Positions 1 through 7,460 of a DNA stretch of 64,000 nucleotides are shown one piece after another (position 1 is the stretch's first letter; each line of letters starts with the position of its first letter). Below the pieces are notes generated by a model. The model was not told where the DNA came from and did not search any database. It saw only the letters and a list, made by a program, of their open reading frames with translations. Source of the stretch: DASSUW01 sp963844405 (GTDB lineage: Bacteria; Actinomycetota; Thermoleophilia; Solirubrobacterales; Solirubrobacteraceae); contig CAWJNZ010000007.1 in the NCBI GenBank assembly GCA_963844405.1, positions 1,054,001 to 1,118,000 of the forward strand, in the 5' to 3' direction. Both the position numbers and the translations under genes were made by a program.

Positions 1-123
1 CTCGTCGACGTCGAGCAGGTAGCAATAGCGCCCGGGCGCCCGGCGGCCGGTCTCGCGCCGCGCGCCGGCCTCCCCGTGCACGGGCAGCGGAAACGGACCT
101 GGCGGGTCGCGACCCTGGGTCAC
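1..123 (-). CDS. Unidentified protein, N-terminal fragment (runs off the window)
   Basis: Forty-one codons are visible, opening with GTG at 123-121. The start is supported by a purine-rich GAGAGGAG five bases upstream and a possible -10 TAGAGT at 147-142. The visible residues include PFPLPVHGE and RYCYLLDVDE; I do not recognise the family. It is divergent from nuoJ, which is unusual because nuoI normally precedes nuoJ. A long palindrome at 148-201 lies just upstream and would cover the -35 region, so autoregulation is conceivable. Too little is visible to assign a role. Confidence 0.45.
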   Translation of the reverse strand, partial: MTQGRDPPGPFPLPVHGEAGARRETGRRAPGRYCYLLDVDE

Positions 124-147
124 CGGCTCTCCTCTCGCGGGACTCTA

Positions 148-201
148 GATGATCGATTCCGCGGCCCGCGTGCGGGTGCGCGGGTCGTGGAATCAGTCAT
201 C
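148..201. repeat. Long imperfect palindrome / RNA hairpin upstream of nuoJ
   Basis: Two 23-base arms (148-170 and 179-201) flank an 8-base loop and match at 19 of 23 positions. Three of the four mismatches become G-U pairs if the plus strand is transcribed, leaving one C-A mismatch. It could be an RNA structure read towards nuoJ, an operator for the minus-strand gene, or a degenerate mobile palindrome. Confidence 0.7.
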
Positions 202-248
202 CAGCGCCGTCCTCGTGGGGCCTGACGTCGTGGCGGCGCGCGACCTCG

Positions 249-254
249 TAGCAT
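249..254 (+). promoter_or_regulatory. -10 hexamer TAGCAT upstream of nuoJ
   Basis: TAGCAT ends 11 bases before the nuoJ ATG and there is no Shine-Dalgarno sequence, so the transcript would have at most a few leader bases. Confidence 0.45.
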
Positions 255-265
255 CACCGCCGTTC

Positions 266-886
266 ATGGCGGAGGTCCTGTTCTTCATCGCGGCGATCGG
301 CGCCGTGGCCGGCGCTGTGGGCACGGTCTCGCTCCGCAACCCCTTCTATGCCGTGCTCGCGCTAGTCTGCCACCTGCTGGCGCTGGCCGCCCTCTTCCTG
401 CTGCTCCGCGCCGAGTTCGTGGCCGCCGCCCAGGTCGTGGTCTACGCCGGGGCCGTGATGGTGCTGTACGTGTTCGTGGTCGCCTACGTCGGCGGCTCGG
501 GGGAGCCGCTCGCGGCGTCGACCGGCGCCACGCTCCGGCTCGCCTCGATCCTCTTCGCGCTCGTGCTGTTCGTCGAGCTGACGATCGCGCTGATCGGCAC
601 CTCGCTGAGCGCGCTCGACGGCGACGGGGCGGGCTACGAGGCCGGCTTCGGGACGCCCGCCCAGGTCGGCGAGCTGTTCCTGACCCGCTTCCTGGTCGCC
701 TTCGAGATCGCCTCGTTGCTGCTGCTGATCGCGGCGGTCGGCGCGGTCATCCTGGCCCGCCGCCGCAGCGGCCTGCCCGAGGCGCACGAGGTCTCGGTCG
801 GCGACCTGATGCGGCGGCCGGAGGTGACGCCGGGCGAGGCGGAGCCGGGGACCATGATCGAGGCCGCGGGGTCGCGGCGGAGATAG
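266..886 (+). CDS. nuoJ: NADH-quinone oxidoreductase subunit J
   Basis: NuoJ is a small membrane subunit linking the quinone module of complex I to the antiporter-like pumps. The 206-residue protein has about five membrane segments and the conserved third helix (QVVVYAGAVMVLYVFVV), whose pi-bulge is coupled to proton transfer. The ATG at 266 was chosen over an upstream in-frame ATG at 149 because the family begins with a short hydrophobic stretch (MAEVLFFIAA) and the extra 39 residues are Arg-rich and overlap the palindrome. It is the first gene of nuoJKLMN. nuoA-I are not upstream in this window, so the nuo genes appear split into at least two transcription units. Confidence 0.95.
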   Translation: MAEVLFFIAAIGAVAGAVGTVSLRNPFYAVLALVCHLLALAALFLLLRAEFVAAAQVVVYAGAVMVLYVFVVAYVGGSGEPLAASTGATLRLASILFALVLFVELTIALIGTSLSALDGDGAGYEAGFGTPAQVGELFLTRFLVAFEIASLLLLIAAVGAVILARRRSGLPEAHEVSVGDLMRRPEVTPGEAEPGTMIEAAGSRRR

Positions 887-889
887 GGC

Positions 890-1189
890 GTGCCGCTCAC
901 CTGGTACCTGGTCGTCTCCGCGCTGATCTTCGCGATCGGCGCCGGCGGCGTGCTCGTGCGGCGCAACCCGCTCGTGATCCTGCTCTGCATCGAGCTCATG
1001 CTCAACGCGGCCAACCTCGCGCTCGTCGGCTTCTCGCGCGCGCACGGGAACATGGACGGCCAGATGTTCGCCCTGATCGTGATGGTCGTGGCGGCCTGTG
1101 AGGTGGCGGTCGGGCTCGGCCTGATCGTGGCCCTGTTCCGGCGGCGGCTGCCGATCGACGTCGACCAGCTGAGAGAGCTCCAGGGATGA
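890..1189 (+). CDS. nuoK: NADH-quinone oxidoreductase subunit K
   Basis: This 99-residue, three-helix subunit is homologous to MrpC. Membrane-embedded glutamates at about residues 35 (LLCIELMLNA) and 71 (AACEVAVGLGL) match the two conserved acidic residues of the central proton axis. It starts with GTG three bases after the nuoJ stop, and its stop overlaps the nuoL start in an ATGA arrangement, indicating one polycistronic transcript with translational coupling. Confidence 0.96.
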   Translation: MPLTWYLVVSALIFAIGAGGVLVRRNPLVILLCIELMLNAANLALVGFSRAHGNMDGQMFALIVMVVAACEVAVGLGLIVALFRRRLPIDVDQLRELQG

Positions 1190-3186
1190 GCCTCGAGACC
1201 TACGGCTGGCTGGTGCTCGCGTTCCCGCTGGCCGGCGCGGTGATCATCGCGCTGACCTCCAAGCTGGGGTTGGGCCGCCTGCACGGCGTGATCGGCACGC
1301 TGGCGATCTTCCTCGCCTTCCTGGCCTCCGTCGGCGCCTACACGCAGCTCGACGAGCGCCAGGTCGTGGCCGTCGGCTGGGACTACGCGGTGACCAGCGG
1401 GGTGGACGGCGCCCAGGTCTCGATCCTGATCGACCCGCTGAGCGTCCTGATGATGCTCGTCGTCAGCGGCGTGTCGGCGCTGATCCACCTGTACTCGGTC
1501 GCCTACATGGGCGGCGACCGCGGCTACGCGCGGTTCTTCGCCTACCTGAACTTCTTCGTGTTCAGCATGCTGCTGCTCGTCCTGGCGGGCAACTTCCTGA
1601 TGCTGATCGTCGGCTGGGCGTTCGTCGGCGCCGCGTCGTACTTCCTGATCTCGTTCTGGTACCGCCGCACGACGGCGACGGCCGCGGGCATCAAGGCGTT
1701 CGTGATCAACGTGGCCGGCGACGTAGGCCTCGTGCTCGGGACCTACTTCATCTTCAAGGGCACCGGGACGCTCGACTTCCTGAAGGCCTTCGAGGCGGTG
1801 CCGGAGGCGTTCGGCGAGAACGACGGCGACCTCGTGGCGGGGTGCATCCTGCTGCTGGTCGGCGCCTTCGCCAAGTCGGCCCAGGTCCCGCTCCACACCT
1901 GGCTCCCGGACGCCATGGAGGGCCCGACGCCGGTCTCCGCCCTGATCCACGCCGCCACCATGGTCACGGCCGGCGTGTACCTGATCGCGCGCATGCACCC
2001 GCTGTTCGAGCAGGCGCCGATCGCCGCCGACGTGGGCGCGATCATCGGCTGCCTGACGCTGCTGATCGCCGCGACGATCGGCCTGGTGGTGACCGACCTC
2101 AAGCGCGTCATCGCCTACTCGACGATGTCGCAGATCGGCTACATGGTCATGGCCGTCTCCTCGGCCGCCTACGCCGCCGGCATGTTCCACCTGATGACGC
2201 ACGCGTTCTTCAAGGCGCTGCTCTTCATGGCGGCCGGCTCGGTGATCGCGGCGATGGCGGGCGTCCAGGACCTCGACCGCATGTCGGGCTTCCGGCGCGC
2301 GATGCCGTTCACCTACGGCTGCATGATCGTCGGCGGCCTCGCGCTCTCCGGCATCCCGCCGTTCTCGGGCTTCTTCTCCAAGGACGAGATCATCTCGCTG
2401 CTGTTCGAGCGGGGCGACTGGCACGTCGCGCTCGGCGTGCTCGGCTACCTCGGAGCGCTCCTGACCGCGATCTACACGTTCCGGATGATCTTCCGCGCCT
2501 TCCACGGCGAGCCGTCGGCGGAGGCGCGCGAGCTCGAGCACGGCCACCTGTTCCACGCCGAGCACCCGACGAACCCGATGACCGGCGAGATCGAGGACAC
2601 CGACGTCGGCTTCCCCGGGCCCGAGCACCACATCGCCGAGCGCGAGTTCCCGATGAAGCTCGCCATGGGCAGCCTGGCGGTGCTGGCGACGATCGGCGGC
2701 GTCCTGCAGATCCCGCACGTCAACGAGGGGCTGCACGGCTTCCTCGAGCCGACGTTCCACGACTCGGCGCTGTACGAGGAGCTCGCGCCGAGCGGCGCGG
2801 ACGTGATCGTCGGCATGGTGATCGGCGCGCTGGTCGCCGCGAGCGGCATCTTCATCGCCTACACGCTGTGGGTGCGCCAGCCCGAGCGCCCGCGGGCGAT
2901 CCAGGCGCGCTTCCCCGCCGTGCACCGCTTCTTCGTCAACAAGTGGTACTTCGACGAGGCGATCGACTTCCTCGTGGTGCGGCCGGTTGCGTGGCTCGGG
3001 CGCTTCGCCGCCAGCACCTTCGAGCGGGTGGTCGTCGACGGCGCGCTGGTCGGTGGGACCAGCGGCGTCGTGCGGCTCGCCTCCGCCGGCGTGCGCCGCG
3101 TGCAGACCGGCTACCTGCGCTACTACGCGGCCCTGCTGCTGATGGGCATCACCGGGCTCGGCGCCTACTTCCTGATCTCCGCATGA
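1186..3186 (+). CDS. nuoL: NADH-quinone oxidoreductase subunit L
   Basis: NuoL is the distal antiporter-like proton pump of complex I. The 666-residue protein has about 16 membrane helices and the family core around residues 237-260 (HTWLPDAMEGPTPVSALIHA), followed by DLKRVIAYSTMSQIGYM. The C-terminal part contains the long lateral helix and last anchor. A hydrophilic His-rich loop near residues 445-490 sits between the later helices. The start overlaps the nuoK stop by four bases, and its own stop overlaps nuoM the same way. Confidence 0.97.
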   Translation: MSLETYGWLVLAFPLAGAVIIALTSKLGLGRLHGVIGTLAIFLAFLASVGAYTQLDERQVVAVGWDYAVTSGVDGAQVSILIDPLSVLMMLVVSGVSALIHLYSVAYMGGDRGYARFFAYLNFFVFSMLLLVLAGNFLMLIVGWAFVGAASYFLISFWYRRTTATAAGIKAFVINVAGDVGLVLGTYFIFKGTGTLDFLKAFEAVPEAFGENDGDLVAGCILLLVGAFAKSAQVPLHTWLPDAMEGPTPVSALIHAATMVTAGVYLIARMHPLFEQAPIAADVGAIIGCLTLLIAATIGLVVTDLKRVIAYSTMSQIGYMVMAVSSAAYAAGMFHLMTHAFFKALLFMAAGSVIAAMAGVQDLDRMSGFRRAMPFTYGCMIVGGLALSGIPPFSGFFSKDEIISLLFERGDWHVALGVLGYLGALLTAIYTFRMIFRAFHGEPSAEARELEHGHLFHAEHPTNPMTGEIEDTDVGFPGPEHHIAEREFPMKLAMGSLAVLATIGGVLQIPHVNEGLHGFLEPTFHDSALYEELAPSGADVIVGMVIGALVAASGIFIAYTLWVRQPERPRAIQARFPAVHRFFVNKWYFDEAIDFLVVRPVAWLGRFAASTFERVVVDGALVGGTSGVVRLASAGVRRVQTGYLRYYAALLLMGITGLGAYFLISA

Positions 3187-4661
3187 CCATCCACCTCTCG
3201 CTTCTGATCTTCTGGCCGCTCGTGCTGGCGCTGCTCGGCGGGCTCGCGCCGCGCGCGGCGGCGCCGCTGTTCGCGCTGGTGGGCGCGCTGGTGCCGCTCG
3301 GCTACGCGGTCATCATGATCGCGGACTACGACGCCGCGGCGGACGGGCTGCAGTACGTCACCAACGACGCGTGGATCGACGAGATGGGCATCAGGTACAG
3401 CCTCGGCGTCGACGGGCTGAACCTGTGGCTGGTGGCGCTGACCACGCTGCTGTTCGCGGCCTCGGCGCTGTGGCTGGTGCTGCGCCCGCCGCTGCGGCCG
3501 AAGCTCTTCGCCGTCCACTTCGGGATCGCCGAGACCGCCGTGCTGGGCGCCTTCCTGGCGCAGGACCTCGCGCTGTTCGTCCTGTTCTTCGACCTGATGC
3601 TGGTGCCGTTCTACTTCCTGCTCGGGCAGTGGGGCGGACCTGACCGCGTGCAGGCGGCGATCAAGATGGTCATCTACACGCTGGTCGGCTCGCTGCTCAT
3701 GCTGGCCGCGGCCGTGGCGACGGCGGTGCTGGCCCAGACGGGCGCCACGCCGGACTTCTCTCTGGAGTACCTGCGGGGGAACCTGCTCGGCGAGAGCACG
3801 CAGAAGCTCCTGTTCGCGGCCTTCGCGGTCGCCTTCCTGATCAAGATGCCGTCCTTCCCGTTCCACGGCTGGATGCCGGACACGTACCGCAACATGCCGC
3901 TGCCGGCGCTGGCCGTGTTCTCGGGCGTTGTCTCGAAGGTCGCCGCCTATGGCTTCCTGCGGATCGCGCTGCCCCTGTTCCCGGAGGCGGCGGCCGACTG
4001 GCAGATGATCCTGCTGATCTTCGCGCTCTTCTCGATCGTCTACGGCTCGATCATGGCGTTCACGGTGACCAACGTGCGGCTGATCCTCGGCTACTCGTCG
4101 ATCGCCCAGCTCGGCTTCATCGTGCTCGGCATCTTCGCCCTCGACCCGGAGGCGCGGGGCGCGCAGGGGGCGCTGCTGCAGGCGGTCAACCACGGCCTCG
4201 TGGTGGCGCCGCTGTTCCTCATCATCGCCCTGCTGGCGGCGCGCGCCGGCGGCTCGGAGGACCTGCGCGACATGGGCGGGATCGCCTTCCGCGCCCCGGT
4301 GCTGGCCACGCTGTTCATGATCGTGACGCTGGCCACGCTGGCGATGCCGGGGTCGGCCAACTTCGTCGGCGAGTTCCTGATCCTGCTGGGGGTCTTCGAG
4401 TCCAAGCTCGCGGTGGCGCTCATCGCGTCGACCGGCGTGATCCTGGCGTCGGTCTACGCGCTGCGCTTCTACATCCGCGCGATGCACAACCGGCAGGGGC
4501 CGACCGTGACGTCGTTCGACATGTCGTGGCGCGACGGGCTCGTGATCGTGCCGCTCGTGCTGGCCATCCTCGCCTTCGCGCTGTTCCCGCAGCGGGCTCT
4601 CGACGCCGGTGAGCCGGCCGTGCAGTCAGCCTCGCAGGCCGTGACGGGAGGGACGCGGTGA
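3183..4661 (+). CDS. nuoM: NADH-quinone oxidoreductase subunit M
   Basis: This 492-residue antiporter-like subunit is the second proton pump of the membrane arm. The ATG at 3183 overlaps the nuoL stop (ATGA), although the frame stays open far upstream inside nuoL. The helix-7/8 signature reads FPFHGWMPDTYRNMPLPALA rather than the textbook FPFHTWLPDAH form, but the lysine in SKVAAYG and the YSSIAQLGFI helix are present. It is a divergent but complete NuoM. The following nuoN start overlaps its stop (GTGA). Confidence 0.95.
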   Translation: MTIHLSLLIFWPLVLALLGGLAPRAAAPLFALVGALVPLGYAVIMIADYDAAADGLQYVTNDAWIDEMGIRYSLGVDGLNLWLVALTTLLFAASALWLVLRPPLRPKLFAVHFGIAETAVLGAFLAQDLALFVLFFDLMLVPFYFLLGQWGGPDRVQAAIKMVIYTLVGSLLMLAAAVATAVLAQTGATPDFSLEYLRGNLLGESTQKLLFAAFAVAFLIKMPSFPFHGWMPDTYRNMPLPALAVFSGVVSKVAAYGFLRIALPLFPEAAADWQMILLIFALFSIVYGSIMAFTVTNVRLILGYSSIAQLGFIVLGIFALDPEARGAQGALLQAVNHGLVVAPLFLIIALLAARAGGSEDLRDMGGIAFRAPVLATLFMIVTLATLAMPGSANFVGEFLILLGVFESKLAVALIASTGVILASVYALRFYIRAMHNRQGPTVTSFDMSWRDGLVIVPLVLAILAFALFPQRALDAGEPAVQSASQAVTGGTR

Positions 4662-6205
4662 CGCCCAAGGGCCCGACCATCGACTGGGAGGCGCTCTCCC
4701 CGCTGCTCGCGCTGACGGCGGGCGCCTGCCTGGTGCTGATGGTCGGCCTGCTGCGGTCGGGCTTCGTGCGGCGGCACATCGTGCCGGGGCTGACCGTGGT
4801 GACGCTGCTCGTCACCGCGGGGCTCGGCGTCTGGCAGTGGGGCGTCAACACCGAGATCATCGAGCGGTCGCTGGCGATCGACGACCTGACGCTGACGCTG
4901 ACCATGGTCTTCTGCGGCGGCGGCGTCGCGGCGGTGCTGCTCTCGTGGCGCTCGCGCGCGGTGTTCGAGGCGGGCGAGGGCGAGTACTACGCGCTGCTCC
5001 TGAGCTCGATCCTGGGCATGGTCGTGCTGGTCGCGGCCCAGAACCTCGTCGTCCTGTTCCTGGGGTTCGAGCTGCTGTCGATCCCGCTGTACGTGCTGTG
5101 CGCGACGCACATGCGCCGCGAGGCGTCTCTGGAGTCGGGCCTGAAGTACCTGATCGTCGGGTCGGTCGGGTCGGCGACCTTGCTGTACGGCCTGGCGCTG
5201 GTGTACGGGGCGACGGGGGCGACGGATTACGCGGCGATCGCCGAGGCGGTCGCGCCCGACGTCCTGCTCTACACCGGCATCGCGCTGGTGGTCGCGGGGC
5301 TCGCCTTCAAGGCCTCGGTGGCGCCGTTCCACCAGTGGACGCCCGACGTCTACGAGGGGGCGCCGACCGCGGTCACGGGCTTCATGGCCGTGGCCACGAA
5401 GGCGGCGGCCTTCGGCGTCATGCTGCGGTTCTTCGACGTCGCGCTGATCGACGCGGCGACGACCTGGGGCCCGGGCCTGGCCGCGCTCGCGCTGATCACG
5501 ATCGTGGTCGGCAACGTGGGGGCGATCGGCCAGTCGTCCTTGAAGCGGATGCTGGCGTACTCGTCGATCGCGCAGGCGGGCTACATGCTGGCCGGCGTGG
5601 TGGTCTCCACCCGGCTCGGAGTGCAGGCGACGGTCTTCTACCTGATCGCCTACACGGTCATGAACCTCGCCGCCTTCGCGGTGATCGTGGCGCGCGAGCG
5701 GGAGACCGGGCTCGGCGACGACATCTCGTCGCTCTACGGGCTGGGCGCCGACCGGCCGCTGCTGGCGTGGCCGATGACGATCGCGATGCTGGCGCTGGCC
5801 GGCATGCCGGCGACGGCGGGGTTCTTCGGCAAGCTCTACCTGATCGAGGCGGCCGTCAACAACGAGTACGGCTGGCTAGCCGTCGCCATCGTGATCGGCT
5901 CGGCGATCTCGCTCGTGTACTACCTGCGGGCGATCGCCGCGGTCTGGATGCGCTCGCCCTCCGAAGCCGTCGCCGTGCGGCCGGGGCGCGTGCCCGGCGG
6001 GCGGCCGGCGATCGCCGGCGGCTCGCAGGAGGCCACGGTGGCGGTCGCCGCACCGGCGGCGCCGCCGAGGCGCCACCACCGCCAGCCCGAGCTCGTCTTC
6101 GTCGCCGTGGTCTGCGCGCTGGCCACGATCCTCCTCGGCGTCTACCCCGACCCGATCTTCGAGATCGCCCGCGACGCCGGCGCGGCGTTCGAGTCGCTCG
6201 TCTGA
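4658..6205 (+). CDS. nuoN: NADH-quinone oxidoreductase subunit N
   Basis: This 515-residue antiporter-like subunit is the proton pump nearest the quinone module. Recognisable segments are FKASVAPFHQWTPDVYEGAP around residue 210 and LKRMLAYSSIAQAGYM around residue 295. A polar, Pro/Ala/Arg-rich insert at about residues 435-480 precedes the last membrane helix and is likely a cytoplasmic loop. It starts with GTG overlapping the nuoM stop. A strong hairpin 12 bases after the stop ends the operon. Confidence 0.96.
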   Translation: MTPKGPTIDWEALSPLLALTAGACLVLMVGLLRSGFVRRHIVPGLTVVTLLVTAGLGVWQWGVNTEIIERSLAIDDLTLTLTMVFCGGGVAAVLLSWRSRAVFEAGEGEYYALLLSSILGMVVLVAAQNLVVLFLGFELLSIPLYVLCATHMRREASLESGLKYLIVGSVGSATLLYGLALVYGATGATDYAAIAEAVAPDVLLYTGIALVVAGLAFKASVAPFHQWTPDVYEGAPTAVTGFMAVATKAAAFGVMLRFFDVALIDAATTWGPGLAALALITIVVGNVGAIGQSSLKRMLAYSSIAQAGYMLAGVVVSTRLGVQATVFYLIAYTVMNLAAFAVIVARERETGLGDDISSLYGLGADRPLLAWPMTIAMLALAGMPATAGFFGKLYLIEAAVNNEYGWLAVAIVIGSAISLVYYLRAIAAVWMRSPSEAVAVRPGRVPGGRPAIAGGSQEATVAVAAPAAPPRRHHRQPELVFVAVVCALATILLGVYPDPIFEIARDAGAAFESLV

Positions 6206-6217
6206 GTCGTCGCCCCC

Positions 6218-6245
6218 GCGGGGGGCGAACTTCGTCGCCCCCCGC
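6218..6245 (+). terminator. Terminator after nuoN
   Basis: A perfect 11-bp stem (6218-6228 with 6235-6245, arms GCGGGGGGCGA/TCGCCCCCCGC) with a six-base loop starts 12 bases after the nuoN stop. No T-run follows, as is common in actinomycetes. Confidence 0.75.
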
Positions 6246-6256
6246 CTACCGGTGGC

Positions 6257-7376
6257 GTGTCGTCCGTCGAGTACACCGCGCTCGTCGCTCTCGTCGCCGC
6301 CGCCCTCGCCGGGGCGGGGGTCGTGGCCGGCCCCCGCGCCGTCGGGCAGGCGGTGGCGGGCGTGGTGCGGACGGGCATCTGCATCGTGGGCGGCGACGTG
6401 TGCCGGGCGTCCGACGCTCGCGCGGCCGGGCCTGCAGCCGTGCACGCTCGACGATCACACCCGCGGCGAGGGGCTCACCTTGACCGTCGCCTCCGTGCGC
6501 TTCGGGGCCGACGATCGCTGGACGGCCGCCCGGCGCTCCGACGGCTCGGTGGTCATCACCCACTCCGACGAGCGCCGGCTCGGCGGCAAGGTGGGGATCG
6601 GCGCAGAGGCGAGCCCGCTGGGCATCACCGCGGAGCTGACCGGCAAGGTCGACTACGCGCTGACGTCGGGACGTGCGTGGGAGTTCCGCGATGCCGACTC
6701 GGCCGTCCGCTTCCTGCGCAACCGCGAGGGCGTCGAGCCGACGTGGCGGTTCGGCGCCGTCGGCTCGGTCGTGGCCGGCGAGACGGAGCTGGAGGCGGGA
6801 CCGGTCACGTTCACGCAGTTCGAGACGACCGCCCGCGCGGCGGCGGGCGCGCGGGTCGGCCGCGGTCTGACGACGTACTACGTCCGGACGCGGGTCGACG
6901 CCGTCGTCGGCGGCCTCAAGCTGCCCGGCCTCAGCGTCCGCGTCGAAGGCCCGTCGACGGGCGACGCTGTCATCGAGCTCACGCGCGACGGCGCCGGCCT
7001 GCGCGAGCTCGCCTTCCGCCGCGTGGAGCGCGGCGGGCGCGGCCAGGTGGTCGAGACCGTGGCGAGGCTCGACCTCCGCGACCCCGGCCACCGCGCCGCC
7101 GCCGAGCCGCTGCTCGCGCTCCGCCTCCCCTGGCCGCCGACCGCCGCGCGCGAGCTCCGCGTGCTCGCCGCCCGCGCGGCGCGGTCCGGCATCGTCGAGC
7201 GCGCGGTCTACGACGTGGCGGATCGGTCGCGCGGCCTCGAGCTGGGCGCCAGCCTCGGCCTCTCCGTGGGGGTCGACGCGTCCGAGGCCCGCGTCGACCG
7301 CCGCCTCGTCGCCGCCCACGCCTGGACGCACGGCTCACGGGCACGCGAAAGGGTCGACTGCGGCGCGGCCGGCTGA
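6257..7376 (+). CDS. Prepilin-like N-terminus plus unknown domain; apparent single-base frameshift
   Basis: Two frames join to make one plausible protein of about 373 residues. From GTG 6257 the first frame gives SVEYTALVALVAAALAGAGV, resembling the hydrophobic start of prepilin/TadE-type proteins, then GICIVGGDVCRASDA. At about 6416 it loses sense, while the frame one base back continues LARPGLQPCTLDD and runs to 7376 with normal codon use. One missing base near 6416-6417 restores continuity. The remainder looks beta-rich with long Val/Arg strands (TLTVASVRFGADDRW); I cannot name it. It could be a pseudogene, a sequencing error or, less likely, a recoded gene. A hairpin follows the stop. Confidence 0.6.
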
Positions 7377-7397
7377 CCGCCGGCTCGTCGCCGGCGG
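7377..7397 (+). terminator. Terminator hairpin immediately after the frame-disrupted gene
   Basis: A perfect 8-bp stem CCGCCGGC/GCCGGCGG with a 5-base loop starts on the base after the stop codon. Confidence 0.55.
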
Positions 7398-7445
7398 CCG
7401 GCCGCGCCGGCTCCGCGGCGCGGCGATCGCGTCGTGGGGCCGCGC

Positions 7446-7451
7446 TAGGGT
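7446..7451 (+). promoter_or_regulatory. -10 hexamer TAGGGT for the ThyX-like gene (leaderless)
   Basis: TAGGGT is followed by nine bases and then the GTG start at 7461, with no Shine-Dalgarno sequence. Confidence 0.55.
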
Positions 7452-7460
7452 GGCCGTCCC

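Noticed and set aside
634..2925. 763-codon open frame on the minus strand across the nuo genes
   Set aside because: Its translation is His/Arg/Glu/Asp-rich low-complexity sequence, the mirror of nuoJ-nuoL in a GC-rich genome, whereas the plus strand encodes intact complex I subunits.
1842..3182. N-terminal extension of NuoM inside nuoL
   Set aside because: Arg-rich shadow of nuoL; the ATGA junction at 3183 and the normal NuoM N-terminus define the start.
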